A stretch of DNA of 64,000 bases, taken from assembly GCA_030340625.1 (NCBI GenBank), contig JAOPHQ010000380.1:10001-74000 (forward strand). Direction: 5' to 3'. Made by a program: the position numbers and the translations under genes. The DNA comes from Merluccius polli (lineage: Eukaryota > Chordata > Actinopteri > Gadiformes > Merlucciidae). The notes under the pieces were generated by a model. It was given only the letters and a program-made list of their open reading frames with translations. It was not told where the DNA came from and made no database searches. Below, piece after piece: positions 1-28,144 of this stretch. The stretch's first letter is position 1; each line of letters begins with the position of its first letter.

Positions 1-533
1 TATGGGGACACTACCTGTCTTATGGGGACCCTACCTGTCTTATGGGGACACTACCTGTCTTATGGGGACAATACCTGTCTTCTGGGGACCCTACCTGTCT
101 CATGGGGACACTACCTGTCTTATGGGGACCCTACCTGTCTTATGGGGCCCCTACCTGTCTCATGGGGCCCCTACCTGTCTCATGGGGACCCTGCCTGTCT
201 TATGGGGACACTACCTGTCTCATGGGGACCCTACCTGTCCTCTGGGGACCCTACCTGTCTTATGGGGACCCTACCTGTCTCATGGGGACCCTACCTGTCT
301 CATGGGGACCCTACCTGTCTTATGGGGACCCTACCTGTCTCATGGGGACCCTACCTGTCTTATGGGGACCCTACCTGTCTTATGGGGACCCTACCTGTCT
401 CATGGGGACCCTACCTGTCTTATGGGGCCCCTACCTGTCTTCTAGGGCCCCTACCTGTCTTATGGGGCCCCTAGCTGTCTTATGGGTACCCTACCTGTCT
501 TCTGGGGACCCTACCTGTCTGGGAGTCACCACC
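1..533. repeat. 20-bp minisatellite array
   Basis: About 26 head-to-tail copies of a 20-bp unit close to GGGGACCCTACCTGTCTTAT run from the left edge to about 533. Variants are scattered through the array (CTATGG or CTCATGG junctions, ACA or CCC in place of ACC). The unit has no stop in several plus-strand frames, so the array yields long repetitive open frames that are not genes. The array starts before the window, so its full length is unknown. It probably lies in an intron or the 3' flank of impact. Confidence 0.95.
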
Positions 534-732
534 GGCGCTACATGCGGCTGGAAGGTGCTGCGTCTGTCGGTGATAATGTCTCCGTGTTTCACAGGAGGCA
601 CTTCATCTGCGGCGCACCACAAGAGAAACCATCACAAAATAAAAGGACAAAATCATTGAGTTTACGCTGCTAACTGTATTACAGTGCTTATTATGATCAA
701 TCAGAAGAAGAAAAAAAAAAAAAAGGTCATAC

Positions 733-858
733 CACTTTCGTGAGTCATGAAGAGATGGACATTTTCTGTGTTCATTTTCAGTGTCCTGAAGTCTGGTAGC
801 TCTTCATCATCATCATCATCTTCCTCTGTTGTCTTATTCACTCCAGCAGGCTCCTCCT
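733..858 (-). CDS. impact: Possible sixth coding exon of impact (acidic linker)
   Basis: A 126-bp candidate exon lies 2.8 kb downstream of exon 5. It is preceded by CTCAG and followed by GTATGA. The phase fits: exon 5 leaves one base and this exon supplies two. The peptide is strongly acidic (EEDDDDDEELPDF, then RTLKM). Family members carry an acidic, poorly conserved linker between the RWD and UPF0029 domains, so the position and composition are right. Sequence similarity alone is too weak to prove it. The coding run of GAT repeats could also be a chance open frame over a trinucleotide microsatellite. Confidence 0.45.
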
Positions 859-3436
859 CTGAGGTGTTCAAGGAACAGTCACTTAGTTTTAGACACAACC
901 CAACTTCATCGAACACATTGCCATTGGAAAACTTCACAATTAAAACATACACACGCACCAGCTCAGACTCCAGACGGTAATCAGCCAGAAATATGCAGTA
1001 ACAATGTTTTGAATTGTTATCAAATATTCATATTTAGCATACGCATGTATGACTAAATTAAAATCTTGAAGAATAAGAAGGAAAGCGGGATATAATTAGT
1101 TTGTGCAACAAGGTATGACATGCTGTTTAAAGAGCCGGATATCTCTTGATATGGCTGAAGTTGGCGGTGCATAACGCATTCATAATCCGACAGGAGAAAC
1201 GTAATAAATATTATATTAAATGTGTGTGTGTGTGTAATTTAACTTAATATACCACACACACACACACTATGGATCTCACACCATCTCATATTTTCCTTTC
1301 TGTTTGCTCTCTGCCTGTTGGCCCATTCAGCCGGGGGGGGGGGGGGTCTCTCTTTGTCCTGTTCTCTACCCGTGTCGCGCTTTCTGTCGTGTTTACTCCC
1401 CTTTTCATTTCCTTTCCCCGGCGAGGTGCATCCTCCTTCGGGTCACCTTTCTACTCCGAGGCGGTTCGTGTCATTCACACAAAAAAACAAAAAAACAACA
1501 ACACAAAAAAAACAAATACAAGCTGCCAATCTCCATTCCCAGGGCCAAAAGGTCCAGCGTCCCTTTCTGCTCATCGCCATAATAATCACATGGAAGCAGG
1601 TAGTAAACAGTCACAGCAGGACGCCTGTTCGCTTTTCTTTCACGGCTCAAAAGAGACCGACTCATTACAGGCACAAAAACAACAAGTTTTCCACTTTGAG
1701 AAAACGTTTCATGTGGACGCCCATGTGGAGTGTTTCCCATACATGCGCCCAGCAGTGGCGCAACGCCGGCACTTGATAAACTCCCCTGCAATCAACCATG
1801 CAAAAAAAATAATCAAAAAATCAGTCACAAATCACACTGGTGGACTCAGGGGGGGGCAGGGGGGGCAACCCCCCCCCCATGGTGCCCACATGGTTGAAAA
1901 AAAGAAAGTGCCCCCTAGAGTGGCGAAAACGAGAGGAAGTCCCCTATTGGCCGCTCCTTCACATGGGGGAAAAAAATGATTGAGTGCCCAATAGAGCGCC
2001 CCTTCATTCAATACAATTTATTGAATAAATGAAAATGTATTGAACGAATCGTCTCGCTCCAGAGTGCACATCATCATACTTTAATGATGATGATGTGCAC
2101 TCTGGAGCGAGACGATTCGATGTAGGGTGCCGTTAGGAAGTGCCCCCTACGGGACGGTGTCCCAAAAGGGTGATGCCCTTTCCAGTAGGGAAAGTGGGAT
2201 GCAGTGCTGTGAGAAGACATGACGAATGCCCACATAGGTTCTAATCCCCTCTAATGGGGGAGTGTCCCTCCGGTAGGTAACATGTGATGCTGCTGCTGCT
2301 GCGAGAGGCAGCGCTTTGAAACGTCGGCTCCAAAGCTGCAACAGTGAGGAGATAAGGATACAGGTAAGTCCTCTGACAAAGAGAGAGAGAATAGAGGGAG
2401 CGTGAGAGAGAGAGACAGATAGACAGATAAAGACAGAGACAGACAGAGATTAGAACAACATTGTTGGATTCCTTAAACCCGTCTGTGCGGTTGTAGAGCG
2501 ATACCGGGTGCGGTCATCGACAGCGGACGCGTGTACGTTTGTTTTCTTTGCATCCTAATGTGACCAGATGGACCCGTGTGTCGGGTTGATCCGGTCCTCA
2601 AGGTCCTCCATGGAGACTCTTCTCTCAGGATAGACTCCCATGTAACATCTAAACCCGACCTGAACCCTCGACCCATACGGTCCTCTAGCCACACACAGTG
2701 TACTGCACATTAGCAGGAGGAAGACTATTTCATCATACATGATGCAGGGGGGGGGCGGCTGTAGCTCAGTCCGTAGAGGACTTGGCGTGGGAACCGGAGG
2801 GTCGCCGGTTCAAGTCCAGCACGGACCACAGTACGGAGTGTGGACTGGTGGCTGGAGAGGTGCAACCAGTTCACCTCCTGGGCGCTGCTGCCGAGTTGCC
2901 CTTGAGCAAGGCACCGAACCCCTAACCGCTCCCTGGTGCCGCTACGTGGCGGCCTATCACTCCACCATCTCTCCTCGCATGTAAATGTTGAGTGATAAAA
3001 TAATTTCCCCAATGTGGGATTCATAAAAGTAAATCTTAATGCATCACCGCTAGCAAGTCCGCCACTGCACACGCACAACAACACCATAGTGCGCCTCACA
3101 CACACCTCAGCACCGCTGCTGGAAAAACAAAATTGTAAGGGAAACACTGGATAGCCTTATTTTGTATTTATTTATATATTTTACTCTTTTTACACTTTGT
3201 AAAGATTTTGTCCAAAGCCATTACTTAGATATCCATCTTAATTCACTTCAGTCACTCAACATCTATAGGCACAGAAAGAGTGTTTTCAATGCCGTAATCA
3301 TTCACCGCCCAGACCGCCTCCTGTAACACCCAAATCCACAGAGCAGAACTACAAACTAGTAGTCGCATAAGCTCACTTTATTGTAATTAAGGAAGGCTAT
3401 TGGCTTCCGCTAAATATTATTAATTAATTATTATTG

Positions 3437-3470
<34 letters not shown>

Positions 3471-5744
3471 AAATGAGGGGTTGATCAACAGAACAATATT
3501 GCCCTCTCCTGATCATTGAGAGACAGTTTGATAGACCTCATTAAGAGTTTATGGTGAATTATGATAATCTTGAGAGAGTGTAGCAGTGAAGTGGACATCC
3601 TGGAGGACACTCTGCAGTGCAGCATAAGCAAATGAATCTGAAAATGAAAACATCTTCACCTGCTCCTGCGCTCTGTGATTTCTCCACGAGGAACTCCCGA
3701 ATCTTCTCCACCCAGAGGTAGAGGAGGCTCTCCCCGGCATGCTCTCTGTTCAAATGTCAAGATGTCCTTGTTAGGGAAGGGCACACTTGAGTCACACAGA
3801 ATAAAGGATTTATGTAAAATATTAACATATAAACTGTGCGCTATTTATGGTAACAGTCATCCGCAGACCTGCCGAGATTCAAACTCAGATTGCCCCACCG
3901 TGAAGCCTAAGTGGAAAATACCAAAACACACTCACACGTAAGTTTCCTCCAGGCTGTTGGCTAACGTTACCCTCTCGAGACCACGCAGCCACGATGCGCT
4001 GCAGACAGACAGAGAGATGAATGAAGAAAACAGTTTAGTAGCGGTGAGGCCATCGTTATCCCAAGTCAGCGGTTGTGTTATATTTAAACATTTTAAATGG
4101 TCCTACTTAATCTGGTAGATGGGTGGCGCCGAGCTGGGATAGTCAGCTGGAAGGATTACCTGCATGTAGAAAACCATTACATCCGTTATAGATATTATAT
4201 ATATACATACGACAGAGGTTGGGGAAAGATGACAGGTCGTTTTGTGGGACGTTTCCTTACCTGCAGACATGCCGTCAGCTTGGCGTCCCCCATGTCGTTG
4301 GATATTTTAATGCAGAATATTCGAGACGCTTCGTCGATGACGCACCATTCGTCCCCGTAGATGGAGGACAGCGCCTCGACTTCTTCGATCTGAGGAAGGA
4401 GTAAATACAGCGGCCGCGTGACAACAAAGACACAACAGACGTCGTGCCGCTTCTCAAAATGGAGTCGAAAACTGTTCTTGTTCCTATATGTGAAGATGGA
4501 AATGAGCTGACCAAGTGTCATCTCATGTGGTCTTCAAGACACTCAACTGGCATCAACAGTTGCTGCCGTCAGCAGCATAAAACTGTTGACAACACAACAA
4601 AATGTCATAAATAATCCACCCTGGTCACGGCTGGCCTGGTTTTGAAAAGCATTTCTGTCCTGAGAACATTTCCTATGCTATCCCATGGCCAACAATGTGT
4701 CAGTCAAGGTCTGAGTCGTCCTCCAGAAGAGACCTGCTGGCAGGGACTCTCCCAGGGGGGTCTCCAGACCCCGGATCCATGGACCTGCTGCTGCCAGACA
4801 CAACCCTGTGTGCCTATGTGTGCCTGGTTATCAGCTTTTCTAAAGGCTTTACTATTTGTCTTTATACATTATAGGCCTATAGGTGGACACATGATGTCCA
4901 TCACCATACCGTCCATCATGAGTCTGTAACATGGGACCAACAGGCTATAACACATGAATAACATTAACACATGAATAACATTAACACATGAATAACATTA
5001 ACACATGAATAGCATTAACACATGAATAACATTAACACATTACATTACATTAACACATGAATAACATTAACACATTACATTACATTACACTACTAACATG
5101 TGAAGCCCATGCTTTACAGGCATGGTAGGGTTAGGAGGCTAACTAGTATTTAGTATTTATTTAAACTACTACTAACTTTACCTCGTCTGTTAACTAGTAT
5201 TTAGTATTTCTTTAAACTACTACTACTGTAACCGGTCTGTTAACTAGTATTTAGTATTTATTTAATCTACTACTACTTTAACTGGTCTGTTAACTAGTAT
5301 TTAGTATATATTTAATCTACTACTACTTTAACTGGTCTGTTAACTAGTATTTAGTATATATTTAATCTAGTACTACTTTACCTGGTCTGTTAATTAGTAT
5401 TTAGTATTTATTTAAACCACTACTACTTTACCTGGTCTGTTAACTAGTATTTAGTATTTATTGAATCCACTACTACTACTTTAACTAGTCTGGTAACTAT
5501 GGTAACAGACCAGACCACATGGTATGAATCAGCCTTTCAGCTTCACAGACAAGACAGCGGCTTAAGTTTGACATTTGTTTCTTTATATATAAATGTATTT
5601 TTAATGAGTGCGACACCGTACACACACATGGGACCCCCTGATATATTATTTATTACTTATTACTTACTACTTAGTACTTAGTTAGTGGGTTACTTGCGGT
5701 CCTACCTGAGACTGCAGGTCGTCCGCATGGTCCGAGGTCAACAT
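733..5744 (-). CDS. impact: IMPACT RWD-domain protein, 5' portion (3' end outside window)
   Basis: IMPACT binds GCN1 and blocks activation of the eIF2-alpha kinase GCN2, in the cytosol. Coding exons on the minus strand, in order: 5744-5706 (ATG, 13 codons), 4389-4261, 4159-4107, 3998-3936, 3745-3660 and possibly 858-733. All internal joins keep phase and have AG/GT borders (for example CTCAG before 4389 and GTAAGG after 4261). The product starts MLTSDHADDLQSQ. It continues into an RWD domain with EALSSIYGDEWCVIDE, the proline-rich turn DYPSSAPPIYQ and the helix SLLYLWVEKIREF, which closely track vertebrate IMPACT as I recall it. The C-terminal UPF0029/YigZ-like half is not in the window. The gene is divergent from osbpl1a, as in mammals. 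The start codon is the first in-frame ATG of the exon, and the first exon is the least certain of the first five. Confidence 0.88.
2045..2119. repeat. Perfect 33-bp inverted repeat with 9-nt loop
   Basis: Bases 2045-2077 and 2087-2119 are exact reverse complements, separated by ACTTTAATG. The arms include TCTCGCTCCAGAGTGCAC. An RNA or single DNA strand would fold into an uninterrupted 33-bp stem. It sits within a diverged repeat rich in GTGCCCCCTA-type words, which suggests the core of a snap-back MITE. No target duplication is visible. Confidence 0.9.
2755..3030 (+). mobile_element. tRNA-derived SINE
   Basis: The 5' end resembles a tRNA with Pol III promoter boxes: an A box around TAGCTCAGTCCGTAGAGG and a B box GGTTCAAGTCC. 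The body contains the fish SINE core TTGCCCTTGAGCAAGGCACC and ends in an AT-rich tail after a run resembling AATTTCCCCAATGTGGGAT. The unmatched acceptor stem and the long non-tRNA body rule out a functional tRNA gene. It lies in the probable impact intron. Confidence 0.8.
4936..5500. repeat. Two minisatellites in impact intron 1
   Basis: From about 4936 to 5090 a unit close to TAACACATGAATAACAT repeats roughly nine times. From about 5135 to 5500 a longer unit of about 56-59 bp containing TTAACTAGTATTTAGTAT and ACTACTACTTTA repeats about six times. Both lie between the first and second coding exons of impact. They contain no gene. Confidence 0.85.
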
Positions 5745-5889
5745 GATCTCCAGACCTTCACACAACCACAGCTAAACACCATGAGGACCAACCAACATGA
5801 CTACATGAACACCAGTACGACCAGGACCAGGACCAGGACCAGGACCAGTGAAGGCTTCCTGCAGGAGGCGAGGGACCACTTCCAGGTCG

Positions 5890-6200
5890 GACTGCCTGGG
5901 GGGGGGGGGGGGGGGGGGTATTAATTCATGTCGGATTAATTAATGTCGCGAATCGGAGCTCAGTAGTGTGTATTTACTATACTAAATATATTTAGTATAG
6001 TAAATATATTTAGTATAGCAAATAAACGACCATCAGCCCCAGTAATGTCCACCACGACCCGCCAGGTCCAGTCCGAATGGGACACCGCGTCACCCGAAGC
6101 GAAGCTTTTACTTTGAAACACAACACTTCCGGGGCCACTTCCGCAAAACGAGGGATCAGCTGATAGCAGTGTAAACAGAGGTGTGTGTGGGTGTGTGTGT
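5890..6200. promoter_or_regulatory. Putative bidirectional promoter of impact and osbpl1a
   Basis: This segment separates the impact start codon (5744, minus) from the osbpl1a side (plus). It holds a local island of CpGs (6040-6170) and two closely spaced ETS/GABP-type motifs, ACTTCCGG at 6125 and ACTTCCGC at 6137, which are common in TATA-less divergent housekeeping promoters. A poly-G tract (5899-5918) and an ATATTTAGTATAG repeat (5970-6020) lie on the impact side, and a TG repeat (6181-6272) on the osbpl1a side. The promoter role is inferred from position, composition and motifs. Transcription start sites cannot be read from sequence alone. Confidence 0.5.
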
Positions 6201-6272
6201 GTGTGTGTGTGTGAGTGAGTGAGTGTGTGTGTGAGTGTGTGCGTGTGTGTGTGTGTGTGAGTGTGTGTGTGT

Positions 6273-6548
6273 CAAGTTGAAGATGTCGCCTGTCTGACGA
6301 CCCTGAGCCGGACTGTCTGGTCCCAGCTACCGGTGCTGCTCCTGGTCCAGGAGTCCGCCCTCCTCCGGTCCGGGGAGGACTTTGTAAAGTCCGGGTCCCC
6401 CCTCCGGGGTCCCTGTCCAGGTCCCCGTCCGGGTCCCGGTCCAGGTCCAGGTCCCCGTCCGGGTCCAGGTCCCCGTCCTGGTCCCGGTCCAGGTCCAGGT
6501 CCCCGCAGGGCTGCTATGTAGACCGGTTCTCCAGTCCTCCTCTCAACA
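6273..6548 (+). other. osbpl1a: Possible non-coding 5' exon of osbpl1a
   Basis: The first osbpl1a coding exon begins behind a splice acceptor (TTTATTCAG before 8154), so at least one upstream untranslated exon must exist. A good donor, CAACA|GTGAGTACC, lies at 6548/6549, just downstream of the putative promoter. The candidate exon contains a GC-rich repeat of GGTCC(A/C)GGTCC hexamers (6410-6505). Its 5' end is a guess. Confidence 0.35.
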
Positions 6549-7055
6549 GTGAGTACCTCGCCGAGATACACGGCTGCTGTTTCTGTTTATTTGTATTTAT
6601 TTCTTTTTATTTCTGTTTATTTCTATTTATTTCTGTTTATTTCTATTTATTTCTATTTATTTCTGTTTATTTCTATTTATTTCTATTTATTTCTATTTAT
6701 TGTCTGAACAGGACTTTTATTTTCTGTAGGTGTTTACAGTCATTGTGTTTTAGTTATCATCAAGCTGCCCTAGGGAGGCTACATGCTGGGGATGACTCAC
6801 TACTGAATATATGATATACTGAATGTAATATACTGAATATGATATCTTAATATGATATCTTAATATGATATCTTATGTTATAAATATGTGACTATAATGT
6901 GCTAAAATGCTGTCATGTCATGGCAGACAGCAGGGCTTCAGCATGGCATTTGTGACCATTACACATGATAAGGAGGTCACATGACATGACATGTCACTTT
7001 TCTATTTCCCCATTTCGCTTTTAAACAGCTATAGATACGATATATAGTATAAATA

Positions 7056-7095
<40 letters not shown>

Positions 7096-7096
7096 T

Positions 7097-7293
7097 ATTA
7101 GAGATGGGCATAGATTAAAATATTTAATCTAGATTAATCTAGACTAATCTTGAAATTAATCTAGGTTAATCTAGATTAACGTGGCTCCTTTGAATGATGT
7201 CGAAGGTGTCCATAATATGTGTTTGCTACCTAAATAATGGCTTATATTACCAAAATAATGACTTATATTATATTAACGCCGTTATCGGCCCAT

Positions 7294-7300
<7 letters not shown>
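7097..7300. mobile_element. MITE copy A (TIR ATTAGAGATGGGC)
   Basis: The left end reads ATTAGAGATGGGC. The right end, read on the opposite strand, gives ATTATTGATGGGCCG, a near match. The interior carries stacked words of the form TTAATCTAGATTAATC and the segment GTGGCTCCTTTGAATGATG. A second, longer copy with the same ends is at 27671-28102. Both copies are bordered by TA repeats, so target duplications cannot be judged. The ends resemble hAT-type termini, but the superfamily is not proven. Confidence 0.75.
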
Positions 7301-7349
<49 letters not shown>

Positions 7350-8162
7350 TATACTATAAGTACAGTGTGGCGCTGACAGAAATCACACAGCGGTCTGTGT
7401 TATTATATGTTTATCCGTTGATACTGATCCTACATGGGCTTGTAATGCAAATAGTTTCCATTGGTGCAAATCTGCACTTTAGTCCATGACCTCTGACCTC
7501 TAGCCAGGAGAACCAATGTGTGTGTGTGTGTGTGTGTTGTCTCTGCTCGAATGCAACGTCTGAAGACACAAAACCGTCACAAAATCTAGATCTCGGTATT
7601 TATTAACTCAGATCAGTCCTCCCTAATAGCCACATTACTTCGAGGCGGTCCGTTTATTAGGGCTCTCAAGTCGTTTCATTTCGAAACAGCGAGTGTCATG
7701 TGAGTTTCCACCGCATCACGTATGGCAAGACGTGTTCCTGAAAATCTGGTCGGCCTGGGGTGCGTCTGTCTTCACACCGTGAGGTAGCAGCTCTCTATTT
7801 CAGAGAGTTCAGTTGCTTTGAACTTCCCCTTAATATGTCCGCACAAGTACGACACATTCTTCCAACAAAGTCATCTCATCAAATAATCAAATCATTTAAA
7901 GTTATAACCCACGACGATAATCCACCCATGAGGCACAAGGACCCGATTCTCTCTAAATCCATTTATGTCTGTGGAGAACTGAGGGAAGTCTCTGATGCAA
8001 GTTATGTCACAGTTGGCAGTTATGTCTTCTTCACATAACCAAGTGTTTGATCTTAGGTTTTGTGAATATTATATCACAATTTCTCTCAAACAAAAGCCAT
8101 AGCTGCAGTAAAAAAAACTATTATTTAAATCTCCTTAAATGTCCTTTATTCAGCAGGGCTCT

Positions 8163-24630
<16,468 letters not shown>

Positions 24631-25540
24631 GGCGCATTCCTCCATGAATATGAAATATCTCCACTAACTATGTCAATACGTTACCATATAGGGTTTTATT
24701 TTCTTTTTTTTTTAACCATAATAACGAGCAATATGCAAATAATTTTAATTAACAGAGTGGTCTTAATTTCTTACACCTAACTGTGCATAAGTGTTATTTT
24801 AAAAAAAAGAACAGAAAGGATATATGAAATGTTACAAAGTGTTGAGCAGTTTACAATCGCTTTGAACCATTTGCACAAATTCAGACCAAGTTACTGTTTG
24901 CTCCTCAGAATGACCTTTAACCTTTTAACCGGCTGGTGTATTGTGGCGGTTTGTCAAGTCACAAGGAAACACTGCTGATGCATACGGGGTTTCGCTGTTT
25001 TAGTGTGTATGTATAGTTTTAAATGTTTTGAATATTGATGTGGTTCTAAGTGATTTGCGTCTGTATTAATTCATTCCTTCGTCGTATTATACAGACACAT
25101 AAAACCCCAAACAGGTCATCTACATCTTGTTATTCCAGTTTCTACAGATTGTCAAACATTTCATTCTCAAAGTGCTTTTCGAAAAAGGAAAAAGGAGAGT
25201 TACTCTTGTTAACCGGCTCATGGCTATTGTTACATTTACATGGCATTTTAAATAAGCTTAATTGCGTGGCCCGTTCAAATGAAAAAATACTATATTATCC
25301 GGGTGAATATATTATTCCCTCAAGAGAAGCTTAACTAATTGCATAACGCGTAATTAATTGAACAGCAGTCTTATTTTTGGAACTACATTACACCAACACA
25401 TTATGCTATATGTGCAACAATATAAAAAAAGAGATGATCACTTTGAGACTATCACTAGTATATCATGTCATTAACACAACTGTTTACTTTATGGGTTTTT
25501 ATACAATATGGCTGTGATCCTTAATAAAATATATTAATAA
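24631..25540 (+). other. osbpl1a: Probable 3' UTR of osbpl1a
   Basis: AT-rich sequence without coding potential follows the TGA at 24628-24630. A canonical AATAAA is at 25523-25528 and a second at 25535-25540, about 0.9 kb after the stop, giving a plausible polyadenylation region. The true end cannot be fixed without transcript data. Confidence 0.45.
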
Positions 25541-25594
25541 ACGGATGTGTTGTAAATGATGTCATCTGAAGAAACAAAATGCTATTTGTTTGGA

Positions 25595-26178
25595 GACACA
25601 AGGATGTAGGGAGACAGAGGGATGAAGGGAGACAGAGGGATGCAGGGAGACAGAGGGATGAAGGGAGACAGAGGGATGTAGGGAGACAGAGGGATGAAGG
25701 GAGACAGAGGGATGAAGGGAGACAGAGGGATGTAAGGGAGACAGAGGGATGCAGGGAGACAGAGGGATGAAGGGAGACAGAGGGATGAAGGGGGAGACAG
25801 GGATGAAGGGAGACAGCGGGATGAAGGGAGACAGAGGGATGAAGGGAGACAGAGGGATGAAGGGAGACAGAGGGATGAAGGGAGACAGAGGGATGTAGGG
25901 AGACAGAGGGATGAAGGGAGACAGAGGGATGAAGGGGGAGACAGAGGGATGAAGGGAGACAGAGGGATGAAGGGGGAGACAGAGGGATGAAGGGAGACAG
26001 AGGGATGTAGGGGGAGACAGAGGGATGAAGGGAGACAGAGGGATGTAGGGAGACAGAGGGATGAAGGGAGACAGAGGGATGAAGGGAGACAGAGGGATGA
26101 AGGGAGAGGGATGAAGGGAGACAGAGGGATGAAGGGAGACAGAGGGATGAAGGGAGACAGAGGGATGTAGGGAGACAC
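25595..26178. repeat. 18-bp minisatellite (GGGAGACAGAGGGATGAA)
   Basis: About 32 tandem copies of an 18-bp unit with TGAA, TGTA and TGCA variants and occasional single-base insertions. It has no stops in several frames, so it gives long serine/proline/leucine-rich open frames on the minus strand that should not be called genes. It lies between osbpl1a and gtpbp3. Confidence 0.97.
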
Positions 26179-26227
26179 ATCATCATCACACCTGTCTCAG
26201 AGTCATCTGTGCTGTTAAAGACAAGCC

Positions 26228-26490
<263 letters not shown>

Positions 26491-26999
26491 TAAGCTACGT
26501 GTCTAAGCTCCGCGTCAGTCGGGGCGGAACTACTTCTGCTGCGGACGTGGGGGCCGGACGGACACTAATAAACGGTGCACAGCAGCACAGTCTTGTTGCT
26601 GTGATACCAGACACGCTCTCCTGTTACCGAGGTGACATTGTTACCTGTGTTACCGTGTCACCTGTTACCTGTACCGTGTCACCTGGCTGTAAACCAGGTC
26701 GGTGGAGAGATAACCAATGACCCATGTCTGTCGTCACCTGGAGACCGTGTCACGCCTGACAGACAGACAGGAGGACAGACAGGAGGACAGACAGGTTGTT
26801 GACTTGGTGTCCACTGATGCTTTTCCTCCGCAATGTTCCGGTTTTCATCAACTCGGATATGGAGACTGTTAGACAAAAGGTTTGTTGCGGAATTGAAACG
26901 ATAAAAAAAGAAGCAGAAACCATGAGTCTCCTTGGGCCATGTTGTGTCCAGGCTGACCCCCCCCTACCAGCTCCTGGTCCTTCACCAGGACTGGACTGC

Positions 27000-27095
27000 G
27001 TCACATGGGTGGACTGTCTTTCATGTCGTCTCCATACGTCCACCTGTACATATGGCAGCATTGACAAAATAAAGTAACTTGGACTTGAACTTGTG
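27000..27095 (+). mobile_element. Possible LINE 3' tail upstream of gtpbp3
   Basis: The segment ends with GCAGCATTGACAAAATAAAG followed by TAACTTGGACTTGAACTT, a form common at the 3' ends of fish LINE-type retroposons (compare ATGACAATAAAGTTGAATCT at 30648-30667). It sits immediately before the gtpbp3 frame, so it may contribute to that gene's 5' UTR. Confidence 0.45.
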
Positions 27096-27097
27096 TC

Positions 27098-28097
27098 ATG
27101 TTAAACTCCCCTCTTGCTCCCACGTCCTCCAGCAGACTCCAGTCCTCAGTTCTGGGACGGGTCTGTGGGTCCACCTCCCCTGGTGCTGGTCCTGGTCCTG
27201 ATGGTGGTCCTGATGGTGGTGATGGTGGTGATGGTGCAATGTGTGACGCCGAGACCGTCTTCGCCCTGTCGTCCGGCCATGGCCGGTGCGGGGTGGCGGT
27301 GGTGAGGGTCAGCGGCCCGGCCTCCTCGGCGGCCCTGAGGACCATGGCTGGGCTGACCCGGGGCCCGCCGCCCCCCCGCAGGGCCCTGCTGCGCACCATC
27401 ACAGACCCCCGCTCCGGGGAGGTGCTGGACCGCGGGCTGGTCCTCTGGTTTCCAGGTGTTCCCATGTGGTTCTGCTCTTCTGACGTTTTTTTATTGTTGT
27501 TTTCTGATATACAAATGTGGAGACTGTCTTCTGCTGTGTGTGTCCAGGACCCCACAGTTTCACCGGAGAGGACAGCGCTGAGTTTCATATCCACGGTGGT
27601 CCCGCTGTCACCGCTGCTGTCCTACATGCCCTAGGTGAGGTCCAGGAGGAACATATGTATATATGTATATATTAGAGATGGGCATAGATTAAAATATTTA
27701 ATCTAGATTAATCTAGACTAATCTTGAAATTAATCTAGGTTAATCTAAATTAACGTGGCTCCTTTGAATGATGTCGAAGGTGTCCATAATATGTGTTTGC
27801 TACCTAAATAATGACTTATATTACCTGAATAATGACTTATATTACCTAAATACTGACTTATATTACCTAAATACTGACTTATATTACCTAAATACTGACT
27901 TATATTACCTAAATACTGACTTATATTACCTAAATAATGACTAAAAGTGGGTCTGCTCGATTGTTGAGCGGGGGGGGGGGGGGGGGGGGGGGGTGCTACC
28001 GGAGGATTTCGGTTTGCGATAATATCGGCGATAAAAATATTATCGCCGATAAAAATCTTGCGTTATTGCAGCCGATAAAGCCGTTATCGGCCCATCA

Positions 28098-28144
<47 letters not shown>

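Larger units (their letters stand above)
859..3659. other. Probable impact intron
   Basis: This 2.8-kb stretch has no exon I can support. It holds a short TG/CA block (1219-1266), G and A homopolymers (1331-1346, 1480-1520), a diverged repeat rich in GTGCCCCCTA-type words (1840-2340), the 33-bp hairpin at 2045-2119, a GA-rich tract (2380-2450), a SINE (2755-3030) and a TTA microsatellite (3415-3470). Confidence 0.6.

Noticed and set aside
2..659. Several overlapping long open frames on the plus strand
   Set aside because: They are translations of the 20-bp minisatellite. Three frames are open at once and none resembles a protein family.
2755..2830. Possible functional tRNA gene
   Set aside because: The A and B boxes are present but the acceptor stem does not pair, and the sequence continues into a SINE body.
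25595..26178. Regularly spaced repeats resembling a CRISPR array
   Set aside because: The units are contiguous without unique spacers, and this is a vertebrate genome. It is a minisatellite.
25521..26189. 222-codon minus-strand frame rich in serine, proline and leucine
   Set aside because: It is an 18-bp minisatellite read as protein. Two frames are open in parallel.
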